From Maricaulis sp. (GTDB lineage Bacteria; Pseudomonadota; Alphaproteobacteria; Caulobacterales; Maricaulaceae), in NCBI RefSeq assembly GCF_017643475.1, contig NZ_JAEPNI010000001.1:124001-188000 (forward strand): DNA of 64,000 nt. The letters are read 5' to 3'. The translations under genes were made by a program, and so were the position numbers. Shown here piece by piece: positions 1 through 10,780 of this stretch. The notes under the pieces are model-generated. The model made no database searches. It had not been told where the DNA came from and saw only the letters and a program-made list of their open reading frames with translations. Within the stretch, counting starts at the first letter, position 1; the number at the start of each line of letters is the position of its first letter.

Positions 1-120
1 AAGGACATGCCAGACCGCCGCATGCCGGGGCAGCCAGCGCACGTCCCCAAATCCCAACGGCCGCGCAAAAGCGTCCATCAATCCGATGGTCAGCAGAAGG
101 AGAACAAGAAATCGACGCAT
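1..120 (-). CDS. Secreted or membrane protein, 3' end outside window
   Basis: Only the first 40 codons lie in the window, and the frame is still open at base 1. The product begins with MRRFLVLLLLTIGLMDAFA, a basic N-terminus followed by a leucine-rich core, as expected for a signal peptide or a first membrane anchor. The next residues (RPLGFGDVRWLPRHAAVW) do not identify a family. It lies 94 bases downstream of the retropepsin-like gene on the same strand and may be co-transcribed with it. The start is a choice: a GGGGGTG stretch upstream is only a weak ribosome binding site. The function is unknown. Confidence 0.45.
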   Translation of the reverse strand, partial: MRRFLVLLLLTIGLMDAFARPLGFGDVRWLPRHAAVWHVL

Positions 121-214
121 GCCAGCACCCCCAGTCAGGGCGATGCTGACACGTGCTATCCGGGGCCGCTAGCGGGACGGCGGGTTCGGCTGTCCACCAT
201 CCGGTCGTACCTAC

Positions 215-1111
215 CTAGCCCTCCGAGCTGATGATCAGCTGGCTGTTGGCGCGATCGAAGATGATGCGGCGGTCTTCGAACATGGGCAGGCCCATGAACA
301 TCGCCGGGGTGTCGCCATGACCGAGCATTCGGAAGACCGCGCTGTCCATATAGGTAACATGAACATCGTCGAGCCTCAGATTTCCCATGCCCAGATCGAT
401 ATCGCTGATAATCGGCGCGCGAACTTGTTCACCCGAAAAACCACGCAGGCGGCGGGTCTCGTCGAACTCATCGTCCTCGCTATAGCCAAGCGCCTCGAAG
501 CTCGGGGCATTGATCACATGGTGAGCGGCGCCCAGATCTAGAATGGCGTGCGCTTCAACCCCGCTGATGCTCACCGGAAAGGTCGCAAATCCGACTTCGT
601 TGAGCTCGTAGTCAGCGCGGCTCCAACCCGTCGTAACAGCCGAGAAATCCGCGTCTGCGTCGTAGAGGACAAAGCGGTTGTCGGCGAAATCGAACTCTAC
701 GCCATAGGCGTTGAGCAGGTCCGCACCGAGCATGCCATAGGTCCGGAAACGCGCCAGGCCACGGGAAAGACCGGCCGGCCCCTCAACGACACGCACATCG
801 CTGACACTGGCCTCGTCGACGCGCAATTCCTCGAGATTGTAGAAATAGCTCTCCTGCGGACCGGAAGCGCCCTGCACCGTCACACTGTCCGACGGCTCAA
901 GGTCCAGCTCTTCGATCAGGCTGTCGAACACAACACTGGTCTGCGCGCCGGTGTCCACGACAAAGGCGTAAGGCCCCTGCCCATTGACCTCGACATCGAT
1001 AATGATGTGGCCGCTGCGACCGAACCGGATGTCTTCTTCAGCCAGAACCAGCGGCTCGCTCGCCAGAACGGACGTGGCGCTCAACACCGCCGCAATGCCC
1101 AACCCAAACAT
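215..1111 (-). CDS. Secreted retropepsin-like aspartic protease (clan AA)
   Basis: The 298-residue protein has an N-terminal signal peptide (about residues 1-18) followed by two similar halves, each built around an aspartic-protease-like strand. The first half carries VVDTGAQTSVV (Asp53-Thr-Gly). The second carries ILDLGAAHHVI (Asp192-Leu-Gly), so the second loop lacks the usual Thr or Ser. Bacterial members of this family are single-chain periplasmic proteins with a pepsin-like pseudo-duplication; few substrates are known. A GGAGG seven bases before ATG 1111 supports the start. Whether it is an active protease is uncertain because of the DLG substitution. Confidence 0.75.
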   Translation of the reverse strand: MFGLGIAAVLSATSVLASEPLVLAEEDIRFGRSGHIIIDVEVNGQGPYAFVVDTGAQTSVVFDSLIEELDLEPSDSVTVQGASGPQESYFYNLEELRVDEASVSDVRVVEGPAGLSRGLARFRTYGMLGADLLNAYGVEFDFADNRFVLYDADADFSAVTTGWSRADYELNEVGFATFPVSISGVEAHAILDLGAAHHVINAPSFEALGYSEDDEFDETRRLRGFSGEQVRAPIISDIDLGMGNLRLDDVHVTYMDSAVFRMLGHGDTPAMFMGLPMFEDRRIIFDRANSQLIISSEG

Positions 1112-1211
1112 TCTAAACCTCCATAATGGTCACGACATCTATCGCATGCACGGGCGGCCAGTGCATCTGAAGGTGCAGTCATGTCGAGGTCAGGCTGGGT
1201 TAATCCAACAG

Positions 1212-1246
1212 ACAGAAAACCCGGCCACCATCAGGCAGCCGGGTCT
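1212..1246 (-). terminator. Intrinsic terminator after gyrB
   Basis: On the minus strand ACCCGGC (1238-1244) pairs with GCCGGGT (1219-1225) around a 12-base loop and is followed by TTTTC. It sits 30 bases past the gyrB stop and matches the family-independent rule of a GC stem followed by a T run. The T run is short, so read-through into the protease gene is possible. Confidence 0.6.
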
Positions 1247-1272
1247 CGAAAATCCTGTCATGCAAGGCGGGT

Positions 1273-3795
<2,523 letters not shown>

Positions 3796-3810
3796 CTATC
3801 CCCCGCCGCG

Positions 3811-4308
3811 ATGAAAAAAGTGAATGTGTTGATGGGGGCGACCGTCGCTCTCACACTCGTCACGACCGCACCGGTCCTGGCGAGCCGCTCCGAACCCGGT
3901 TCGGATGATTGCCAGAACAGCGCTGCCCTGACGGCTGACGAAGCCCGGGTCTGCGCCAATTTCCACAACATGGTCGAAGATGCCCGCCGCCTCGATGCCG
4001 ATGCGGTGCTGAAGCATTTCTGGGCTGACGGCTTCTCGGCTGCGCTGGCCGGAGAGCTGGTCCGGGACTTCCCGGGCTGGGCCGATGGATATCGCGCCTT
4101 GCTTGCCACCACCGAAAGCCTGGATCGGGTCGACTTCCCGCAGGTTGTCGTTCGCACCATCGCGGAGGATACCATCCTCCTGCTCAACACCTATGACCAG
4201 CGCGTGGTCCTGCAATCGGGAGACGTGCTGGAGCCAACCGGCTATGGCACCCAGGTCTGGGTTCGACGCCAGAGCGAGTGGCGCATTGTCCACATTGCAG
4301 GAGAATAG
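3811..4308 (+). CDS. Secreted NTF2-fold (SnoaL-like) protein
   Basis: The 165-residue product starts with a signal peptide (MKKVNVLMGATVALTLVTT) and then about 135 residues resembling the nuclear-transport-factor-2 / SnoaL fold: helical N-terminus, an FWADGF segment, and a terminal strand GTQVWVRRQSEWRIVHIAG that is typical of DUF4440-like proteins. These folds act as small-ligand pockets or as enzymes, and the activity cannot be told from sequence. It is divergent from gyrB and converges on the LysE gene with only three bases between stops. No good ribosome binding site precedes ATG 3811. It resembles in general plan the three tandem proteins at 39-41 kb. Confidence 0.7.
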   Translation: MKKVNVLMGATVALTLVTTAPVLASRSEPGSDDCQNSAALTADEARVCANFHNMVEDARRLDADAVLKHFWADGFSAALAGELVRDFPGWADGYRALLATTESLDRVDFPQVVVRTIAEDTILLLNTYDQRVVLQSGDVLEPTGYGTQVWVRRQSEWRIVHIAGE

Positions 4309-4311
4309 GCG

Positions 4312-4962
4312 CTAGCGCGTCAGCAAGAGCAGGGCGATCCCGGCCAGAACACAGCCTGTGGCGATGTCGGCAATCCTGCGGATCTCCGGACGCTGGATCC
4401 AGTGACGGGCCCGATGCGAGCCGCCGATATAGATCAGGCCTGCAGGGATCGCCATCACCGCCATGGTGATCAACATCAAGACATAATCCACCGGCCCGAT
4501 CGCATCGATCGCGAAAAAGGCCGGTACAAAACCCAGATAGAAGGCAATCGGCTTGGGATTGGACAGCGGCATCGCCACTCCGGCGACATAAGCCGCCACA
4601 AGTCCGCGTTTCGAGCCGGCCGGGAAATCCAGCGCCTTGCGTTCACCCGTCCAGGCCGTGCGAAAGGCCCTGTAGGCCAGCCATCCGATATAACCGCCGC
4701 CAATCAGTTTCGCAGCGAGCATGAAATTCGCGAGGGACTCTGGTGGTGCGGCACCCGTAAGACCATCCGAAACGACGGCGAGACCGCTGACCGCAAGCGT
4801 CAGCCAGAACATGTCACCGGTCAGGATGCCACCCCAGTAAACGGATGCATTGACCGGGCCGGCATCCAGCGTGCGGGAAACCGTGACAGCAATGCCCGGT
4901 CCCGGCGTCACAAAAAGCAGCAACAGAGCTCCTGCGAACAGGGCGAGGGATTGCGCCGTCAT
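4312..4962 (-). CDS. LysE/RhtB family amino-acid exporter
   Basis: This 216-residue protein is an inner-membrane exporter of the LysE superfamily, which expels amino acids or derivatives. About six hydrophobic segments are visible, and the N-terminal LFVTPGPGIAVTVSRTLDAG is the family signature (PGPG plus following glycines). A mid-protein SKRGLVAAYVAGVAMPLSNPK loop is also typical (family GxxxxxxNPK). Its ATG overlaps the stop of the upstream TetR gene by four bases (ATGA), so the two are translationally coupled and the regulator probably controls its own exporter. The substrate is unknown. Confidence 0.85.
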   Translation of the reverse strand: MTAQSLALFAGALLLLFVTPGPGIAVTVSRTLDAGPVNASVYWGGILTGDMFWLTLAVSGLAVVSDGLTGAAPPESLANFMLAAKLIGGGYIGWLAYRAFRTAWTGERKALDFPAGSKRGLVAAYVAGVAMPLSNPKPIAFYLGFVPAFFAIDAIGPVDYVLMLITMAVMAIPAGLIYIGGSHRARHWIQRPEIRRIADIATGCVLAGIALLLLTR

Positions 4963-5612
4963 TTCGCATCTTCCGTGACCAGGTAGCCATATGCAAAGTC
5001 CGCGATGGCACGGACAAAGTCCTCATCCGACACCGTCATCATCGCAGCGACACCATGGGCGCCATATAGGCCCCGCTCAGCCAGCGCTGTGTTGAAGTGA
5101 TAGGCCATCATCTGGCCCGCCTCTTCCGGATCACGTCGCACCTCATTGGGGAAGGCGTGTACCAATGCCTCATAACCCTTGGCCCCGGCTTCCAGCAGAT
5201 CATCCCATTCATCGCCGATCAGATCCGGCCGCAGCCGGGAATAAAGATGGGCCGCTGCGATGATGTGTTTCTGCTCCTGCATGAAGGTCCAGGACTTCTC
5301 GGCAATCTGGCGCAGCACAGCGCGCAGGCCGCCACTGGGATCCACCTCGATACCGCCGGCCTCGCCATGCAGTTCATCCAGCCGCGAGCGATAGATCTCG
5401 AACAGGACCGGGATGAAGGCGTCCTTGTTTTCAAAGCGTCGATAGACCGTGCCTACAGCCAGTCCCGCCTCCTTGGCGATTTCGGCCACAGTGATGTTTT
5501 CAAACGTCTTTTTGCGCAGACAACGCTCCAGCGACGCCACCAGCTTGTCACGGGTGGCACGCGATCGCGATTGCAGGGCCGGGCGGGCGCCTTGACTCAC
5601 TTCATTCTCCAT
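4959..5612 (-). CDS. TetR family transcriptional regulator
   Basis: The 217-residue protein has an N-terminal TetR helix-turn-helix (about residues 20-65; VAEIAKEAGLAVGTVYRRFENKD) and an all-helical ligand domain. TetR proteins are dimeric repressors released by a small ligand. It is the first gene of a two-gene operon with the LysE exporter. A near-perfect 28-bp palindrome begins four bases upstream of its start codon and lies between it and the divergent CPBP gene, so autoregulation and possibly control of the divergent gene are likely. Confidence 0.9.
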   Translation of the reverse strand: MENEVSQGARPALQSRSRATRDKLVASLERCLRKKTFENITVAEIAKEAGLAVGTVYRRFENKDAFIPVLFEIYRSRLDELHGEAGGIEVDPSGGLRAVLRQIAEKSWTFMQEQKHIIAAAHLYSRLRPDLIGDEWDDLLEAGAKGYEALVHAFPNEVRRDPEEAGQMMAYHFNTALAERGLYGAHGVAAMMTVSDEDFVRAIADFAYGYLVTEDAK

Positions 5613-5616
5613 CCTA

Positions 5617-5644
5617 TATGTGAACGCGAATTCGCATTCACATA
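5617..5644. promoter_or_regulatory. 28-bp palindromic operator, probably for the adjacent TetR
   Basis: The arms 5617-5630 (TATGTGAACGCGAA) and 5631-5644 (TTCGCATTCACATA) pair at 13 of 14 positions with no spacer. An additional half-site-like TTCGCATTTCAAT follows at 5650-5662. Location just before the TetR start is typical of an autoregulatory operator; the divergent CPBP gene starts 55 bases away on the other side. Confidence 0.7.
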
Positions 5645-5699
5645 ATAGTTTCGCATTTCAATCCCGCCGCAGCAAGGCGCGAACTGGAAAGGTAATCAC

Positions 5700-6458
5700 A
5701 TGAACACGGTTTTCACCTGGATTTCGCAGGAACCCGCCCTGGCAGCCGGCCTCGCTGCCATCGCCATCCTCTTCATCAACAATTATCTCTCCGAGGGACG
5801 CGAGAAGGCCCGCATCCAGAGCGGTGTCGAGGGCGCCCGCCTGAAGGTCTACAACAAGGTGATCGTGCATCTCTGGCTGCTGACCGCGGTGACAGCAGGC
5901 GTTTGGCTGATGTCCGGTCGCGATGCCGGCTCGCTGGGCCTGGGCCTGGGCGTGGATGGATGGCGCAGCTGGCTGGCCTGGGGCCTGACCGCCGCGGGCG
6001 CGATGTATTTCATCTGGACGGTCATGACGATGGCGTTTTCGGCCAAATCTCGCGACAGTATCCGCAAACAGATCGGCGATGCTGGCGATCTCGACCTCAT
6101 CCGCCCGGAAAACGAGGCAGAATACCGTCGTTTTCACTGGGTTGCCCTGACGGCCGGCATTACCGAGGAAATCATCTTCCGCGGCTTCCTGATCGGCGTT
6201 TTCGCCCTGTGGATGCCGGTCCCGGCGGCTGCAGCGCTGGCCGTTGTGATCTTCATTCTTGGCCACGCCTATCAGGGCGTAGCCGGCATGTTGCGGATCG
6301 TGCCGATCTCGATAGGCTTGACCCTGGTCTTCCTGCTGAGCGGATCGCTGTGGCCCGGCATCATCCTGCATGCGCTGGCCGATCTTGTCGGCGGCGCTGT
6401 GTTCCAGATCCTCAACGCCAATGAGGAAGAGGACCAGGCTGCCGCAGCGACGGCCTGA
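5700..6458 (+). CDS. CPBP family intramembrane glutamic protease
   Basis: The 252-residue polytopic membrane protein carries the three CPBP (Abi/Rce1-like) motifs: EEIIFRGF (EExxxR), FILGHAYQG (FxxxH) and HALADLVGG. These residues form the intramembrane catalytic site of CAAX-type glutamic proteases. The bacterial substrates are mostly unknown, and roles in bacteriocin immunity and peptide maturation are known for some members. A GGAAAGG eight bases before ATG 5700 supports the start. The gene is divergent from the TetR-LysE operon and its stop abuts that of recF (TGATCA). Confidence 0.85.
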   Translation: MNTVFTWISQEPALAAGLAAIAILFINNYLSEGREKARIQSGVEGARLKVYNKVIVHLWLLTAVTAGVWLMSGRDAGSLGLGLGVDGWRSWLAWGLTAAGAMYFIWTVMTMAFSAKSRDSIRKQIGDAGDLDLIRPENEAEYRRFHWVALTAGITEEIIFRGFLIGVFALWMPVPAAAALAVVIFILGHAYQGVAGMLRIVPISIGLTLVFLLSGSLWPGIILHALADLVGGAVFQILNANEEEDQAAAATA

Positions 6459-7628
6459 TCAAGCAGCACTCACCAGGCCCGGTGCGATCTCGAAATACTG
6501 GGCCTGGTCTGCAAAGGGTTCAAACAGAACCCGCTCCACACCGGTCAGCCAGGCCTGGCTGCCGGTGGCCAGGATTTCGCGGCTCAACCCCTCCCGACGC
6601 GCCGCATCAAGGTGCGCGCAGGCCTCATCGAACAGCAGGAGCGGCACCAGCCCGGCCCGACGCGAAAGGACCCTGGCCTGGGCGAGCGTCAGGGTCAGGA
6701 TCAGCGCCTTCTGCTCGCCCGTCGAGCAATCGCCTGCCGGCTGGTCCTTCTCCCGGTGGGCCGCCAGGAGCTCGGTCCGGTGGGGACCCGCGGTCAAAGT
6801 TCGCCCGGCCGCCGCATCACGGCTACGACCATTGCGCAGGGCTTCGGCAAACCGGTCCTCGACTTCCCCGATCTTCATCCCGTCGGCCAGATCACTCTCA
6901 ACCGCGCCATCCAGTGAAAGATTCGCCTTTGGGAAAACACCTTCGGGGCGCACATCAATCTCGGCCTGAAGACGGATCAAGGCATCAAGACGTGCCGCCG
7001 CCATGGCGACACCATGACCAGCCATCTCCATTTCCAGCGCCTTCAGCCAACTGTCATCGGGCCGACCATCATCGAGCAGTTTCTGGCGTCTGGTGCGCAG
7101 TTTTTCATAGGCATTTGCCGCCTCGCCAAGCGCGGGGTCGGCAGCATAGACAAGCCGGTCGAAGAATTTCAGACGATCTGCCCGCGGCCCCGCAAACAAC
7201 CTGTCCTGGGCCGGTGTGAGCCAGATCATCGGCATCATGCGTGCCAGTTCGTTGATCGTCGCAGGTTGACCTTCCAGTCGACATTCCCGTCGCGCACCTT
7301 CACGTGCACCAACCCCGAGACGGAAAATATCTCCACGGCTCTCCAGCTCGGCATAGACACCCCAGACTGCAGCCGGCTGGCCGGCCTCCTTGCGGGCGAC
7401 CTGGTCGGCCCCGGCAGAGCGCAGCCCCTTGCCTGGTGCAAAAAAGGAAATGGCTTCCAGCAGATTGGTTTTGCCCGATCCGTTGGAGCCGTAAAGCGCC
7501 AGCGGGCGCTGGTCCAGCTCCAGGTCGAGCGAACCATAGGAGCGATAATCCGTCAGCCGCAAACGACGAACCGCCGCAGGCGGAACCTGCGGCGGCTGGT
7601 AAGTCATGTCGGATAGATTCGCCGTCAC
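6459..7628 (-). CDS. recF: DNA replication and repair protein RecF
   Basis: RecF is an SMC/ABC-type ATPase that loads RecA on gapped DNA together with RecO and RecR. The 389 residues show the Walker A GSNGSGKTNLLEA near residue 50, the signature STGEQKALILTLTLAQA, and the Walker B/D-loop LLLFDEACAHLDAARREG. The first codon is GTG at 7628, whose bases overlap the dnaN stop (GTGA), so the gene is translationally coupled to dnaN; an ATG at 7607 is the alternative start. Confidence 0.96.
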   Translation of the reverse strand: MTANLSDMTYQPPQVPPAAVRRLRLTDYRSYGSLDLELDQRPLALYGSNGSGKTNLLEAISFFAPGKGLRSAGADQVARKEAGQPAAVWGVYAELESRGDIFRLGVGAREGARRECRLEGQPATINELARMMPMIWLTPAQDRLFAGPRADRLKFFDRLVYAADPALGEAANAYEKLRTRRQKLLDDGRPDDSWLKALEMEMAGHGVAMAAARLDALIRLQAEIDVRPEGVFPKANLSLDGAVESDLADGMKIGEVEDRFAEALRNGRSRDAAAGRTLTAGPHRTELLAAHREKDQPAGDCSTGEQKALILTLTLAQARVLSRRAGLVPLLLFDEACAHLDAARREGLSREILATGSQAWLTGVERVLFEPFADQAQYFEIAPGLVSAA

Positions 7629-8743
7629 ACGCGCAGCGGCATCAGCACGTAAAGCGCATCCGCATCGCCGCTATCGGTCACCAGGGCCGGAGAAGCACTG
7701 TCGGCGAAGTGGAAAAGCGCTTCATCGCCCTCGATCTGGGATGCCACGTCCAGCATGTAGCGGGCATTGAAACCGATGGCGAAACCCTCATCCTTGTAGG
7801 ATACAGCGAGTTCTTCCTCGGCCTGGCCGCTCTCCGGATTGTTCACCGCCAGCGTCAGGCTGTCAGCACCAAGCGAGAGTTTCACGGAACGGGATTTCTC
7901 GACAGAGATCGTCGCGACACGATCCACCGCCTCGGCAAAACGCTTGTTCTCGACCGACATGGTGCGGGTGTTACCGCGCGGGATCACACGCTCATAATCC
8001 GGGAAGGCACCATCAATCAGCTTGGATGTCAGCGTGGCATTGCCCAGCTTGAAGCGGATCTTGCCTTCGGAAACCGAAACCTCCACTTCGTCATCTGCAT
8101 CCTCGAGCAGGCGACGAACTTCCTGGACCGTCTTGCGCGGCACGATAACGCCCGGCATGCCGTCAGCGCCTTCCGGCAGGTCAATCTCGGACAGAGCCAG
8201 GCGAACACCATCGGTCGCGACAGCGCGCAGGGTCTTGCGACCATCCGTGTCAGCGGCGTGCAGATGGATACCGTTGAGATAATAACGCGTCTCTTCGGTA
8301 GAGATCGCGAAACGGGTCTTGTCGATCAGGCGAACCAGATCGGAACCGGATACGGTGAAACGATGCTCCAGCGCCTCGGATGGCATCACCGGGAAATCAC
8401 CCGGCGGCAGCGAAGGCAGGGAGAAGTTCGAGCGACCAGCCTTCAGCGAGATGCGCGGATCCGAACCACTCATCTCCAGCGTCACGTCAGCGCCGTCCGG
8501 CAGTTTGCGAGCAATGTCATAGAGCGTATGCGCCGGCGCCGTGAACAGGCCTTCGCCATCACTCGTCGCTTCAGTCACTTCAAGGATTTCAATGTCGAGA
8601 TCGGTCGCGGCGAAACTCACGCCATCCGGACCCGCAGAAATCAGAACGTTGGACAGGATCGGGATCGTATTTCGCTTTTCGACCACGGCCTGCACGTGAC
8701 CCAGTGCTTTAAGGAGCGCGCCTCGCTCGATTGTCAGCTTCAT
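7625..8743 (-). CDS. dnaN: DNA polymerase III beta sliding clamp
   Basis: DnaN is the ring-shaped processivity clamp of the replicative polymerase. The 372-residue length and three-domain layout fit. The N-terminus MKLTIERGALLKALGHVQAV and the end YVLMPLRV (the family's conserved C-terminal MPMR/L type tail) are diagnostic. ATG 8743 is chosen from homology; the open frame extends 19 codons upstream with no family similarity. It sits between dnaA and recF, and shares an overlapping stop/start with recF. Confidence 0.97.
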   Translation of the reverse strand: MKLTIERGALLKALGHVQAVVEKRNTIPILSNVLISAGPDGVSFAATDLDIEILEVTEATSDGEGLFTAPAHTLYDIARKLPDGADVTLEMSGSDPRISLKAGRSNFSLPSLPPGDFPVMPSEALEHRFTVSGSDLVRLIDKTRFAISTEETRYYLNGIHLHAADTDGRKTLRAVATDGVRLALSEIDLPEGADGMPGVIVPRKTVQEVRRLLEDADDEVEVSVSEGKIRFKLGNATLTSKLIDGAFPDYERVIPRGNTRTMSVENKRFAEAVDRVATISVEKSRSVKLSLGADSLTLAVNNPESGQAEEELAVSYKDEGFAIGFNARYMLDVASQIEGDEALFHFADSASPALVTDSGDADALYVLMPLRV

Positions 8744-8830
8744 GTCTCGTTCCGCTATCAGCGTCAGTAAGGCAGTGTCGCGAAAACAAATCAGCGACAC
8801 CGAATAAGGTGGGGTGGAAGAGGATACATG

Positions 8831-8869
8831 AAAAAGCGCAACCGCAAGAACTTTATCCAGCGGTTACGC
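8831..8869 (-). terminator. Intrinsic terminator after dnaA
   Basis: On the minus strand GCGTAACCGC (8860-8869) pairs with GCGGTTGCGC (8836-8845), ten pairs including one G-U, around a 14-base loop, and five Ts follow (8831-8835). It begins 13 bases past the dnaA stop and would separate dnaA from dnaN transcription. Confidence 0.65.
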
Positions 8870-8881
8870 AAAATTTTCGTG

Positions 8882-10291
8882 TCAGATACCGCGCAGGGAA
8901 CGCGTCAGCGTATCGACATCCTGGGCGATCGGGTCGCCGGACTCGAGCATGGAAGTCACCTTGTTGACCGCATGGATGACCGTGGAGTGGTCGCGACCGC
9001 CAAAACGGCGACCGATATCCGGCAGCGAACGCGTGGTCATCGTCTTGGACAGATACATGGCCACATGGCGCGGACGCACAACGGACTGGGTCCGGCGTTT
9101 CGAACAGATGTCCGCGGCCGTCACCCCGAAATGTGTCGCCACAGCCTTCTGGATCTCGTCGACCGTCAGGCGTTTCTCGGACGTCAGCGACAAGTCGCGC
9201 AGCGCACTGGTCACAGCATCCATCGTGACCGGCAGCCCCAGCAGGGCCGTGCGACAGATGACATTATTGAGCACGCCTTCCAGCTCACGGGCGCTGGACG
9301 TGATGCGCGCCGCCAGGAAATCACGAACAGCCTCAGAAACATCCAGTGCCGGATAGTGACACTTTGCCTGGGCGATCTTGCAGTCCAGGATCTGGCGACG
9401 CAGGTCCAGGTCCGGCTTGGCGAGCGGACAGGACAGGCCGCCGATCAGCAGCGAACGCAGGCGACTATCGCTCATCGGCAAATCCGATGGCGGCCGGTGC
9501 GACGCCAGCACGACCTGTTTGTTCTCGGCGATCAGCGCGGCGATCGTGTGCAGGAACTCATCCTCTGTCTTCGGCTTGCCGGCGATGAAGTGGACATCAT
9601 CAATCAGGAGACAATCGACACTGCGGATCGTCTCCTTGAACTTGATGGTGTCACGCTCCTTCATGGCGGTGACAAAACCGGAGAGGAATTCCTCGGCCGT
9701 CAGATAGAGCGCCTTGCGGCCGGGCATGTTCTGCTGAACAGCGGAACAGACGGCGTGCATGAGGTGCGTCTTTCCAACACCATAATCGCCATAGAAGAAG
9801 ACCGGATTGAAGGGCGGACTGGAGGCCGAGACCATGGTGCGCGCTGCAGCAGCCGCGACTTCATTGGCCGGACCCACGCGGAAACTGTCGAAGGTGAAAC
9901 GAGGTTCGACCTGATCGGCGACCGCCGCTCTCTTTTCGACCGATTTCCTGCTCGACTCCGCGACCACCGGTTGAGCCTCGGCCTGACCGTCGGCCAGGAT
10001 CTGGATCTCGGTAAAGTCGGAATCCATTTCGGCCCAAAGTCCGCGAATTCTGGCACCCGCATGATCCTCGACCCAGTCGCGATTGAACGTGCTCGGAGCG
10101 AGAACAATAACGGCACCGGATTGCGAGCGACGGACGCGCAGACGCGCAATCTCTTGAGAATAAAGAGCGTCCCCAAACTCGTCTCTCAGGGTCGCTCGAA
10201 TTTTACGCCAAACAGTCGAAATTGCGTCTGCTTCCAGGGTCTCGAATACAACCGGATTTGCTTCTGCAACAGCAATATTATTCAACGCCAT
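8882..10291 (-). CDS. dnaA: Chromosomal replication initiator DnaA
   Basis: DnaA is the AAA+ ATPase that melts oriC and loads the helicase. The 469 residues contain domain I, a short linker, Walker A GDYGVGKTHLMHAV near residue 170, Walker B CLLIDDVHFIAGK, and the C-terminal duplex-binding helix-turn-helix signature GGRDHSTVIHAVNKV. ATG 10291 is preceded by only a weak ribosome binding site and by a small CCTGC/GCAGG hairpin at 10315-10330. It lies between rpsT and dnaN as in Caulobacter. Its long upstream region carries a GANTC cluster. Confidence 0.97.
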   Translation of the reverse strand: MALNNIAVAEANPVVFETLEADAISTVWRKIRATLRDEFGDALYSQEIARLRVRRSQSGAVIVLAPSTFNRDWVEDHAGARIRGLWAEMDSDFTEIQILADGQAEAQPVVAESSRKSVEKRAAVADQVEPRFTFDSFRVGPANEVAAAAARTMVSASSPPFNPVFFYGDYGVGKTHLMHAVCSAVQQNMPGRKALYLTAEEFLSGFVTAMKERDTIKFKETIRSVDCLLIDDVHFIAGKPKTEDEFLHTIAALIAENKQVVLASHRPPSDLPMSDSRLRSLLIGGLSCPLAKPDLDLRRQILDCKIAQAKCHYPALDVSEAVRDFLAARITSSARELEGVLNNVICRTALLGLPVTMDAVTSALRDLSLTSEKRLTVDEIQKAVATHFGVTAADICSKRRTQSVVRPRHVAMYLSKTMTTRSLPDIGRRFGGRDHSTVIHAVNKVTSMLESGDPIAQDVDTLTRSLRGI

Positions 10292-10718
10292 CTTTGGTCA
10301 CACTTCTCGCGTATCCTGCATCGAGGCAGGCGTCAGGTGTTTGTTTTTTATGGCTTAATTCCCCCCTACCCAGCTGCTGCTATTCGCGCGCTGGCACCGG
10401 ATAATCCTCCGCCTGGGAATGGTCGCCCTCAGAAGTCGCAAGGTTACGCTTTGGGAGTTGTCGGTCAACTTCATTTCGCTCCTGATTCAGGAGATTCTTC
10501 GCTTGACACGGGAAATCCGTGACCGGACTGAAGCTTGACCCGTGTGGCAGATTTGTAACTCAGCGAAGAGTGCATTTTTACTGCCTGAATCGCCCCCGAA
10601 TCCCGTCTGCGCGGAGTCATTTTCTGCCAGATCAAGACCTCCGTACTCAGACAAATATTTTTATTTCTGACGCACCTCGTCACATCGCTAATTTAATATG
10701 ATCGGATTTCGCACGCAC
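10292..10718. other. dnaA upstream region, no gene
   Basis: This 427-base stretch between dnaA and the rpsT terminator has no convincing coding frame. It contains a GANTC cluster, a 15-bp palindrome (10479-10493), an inverted repeat CACGG-5-CCGTG (10506-10520), and an imperfect direct repeat CTTGACACGGG / CTTGACCCGTG (10502-10512 and 10533-10543). I found no exact DnaA box here, so it is read as the dnaA promoter and leader, not as oriC. Confidence 0.6.
10484..10618. promoter_or_regulatory. Cluster of five GANTC (CcrM-type) sites upstream of dnaA
   Basis: GANTC occurs at 10484-10488, 10493-10497, 10587-10591, 10598-10602 and 10614-10618. The first is at the centre of a perfect 15-bp palindrome (10479-10493). 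GANTC is the CcrM methylation site in alphaproteobacteria, and methylation state of the dnaA promoter controls dnaA transcription in Caulobacter. Function here is inference from that precedent. Confidence 0.55.
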
Positions 10719-10755
10719 AAAAAAAATACGCCCGGGACGCGAGTCCCGGGCGTAT
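10719..10755 (-). terminator. Strong intrinsic terminator after rpsT
   Basis: A perfect 13-bp stem (10726-10738 with 10743-10755), a GCGA/TCGC tetraloop and a run of eight Ts on the minus strand (10719-10726). It ends rpsT transcription 26 bases past its stop and isolates the dnaA promoter. Confidence 0.93.
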
Positions 10756-10780
10756 TGGAATTTGTGACCTCAGAAGAGGC

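Noticed and set aside
8828-8890. A small basic open frame (MKKRNRKNFIQRL) before the dnaA stop
   Set aside because: It overlaps the terminator stem and the dnaA 3' end, with no family match. The coding signal is explained by the A run and stem.
10292-10718. oriC at the dnaA upstream region
   Set aside because: No exact DnaA boxes and no AT-rich unwinding element with iterons were found. In Caulobacter relatives oriC is usually near hemE, which is not in this window.
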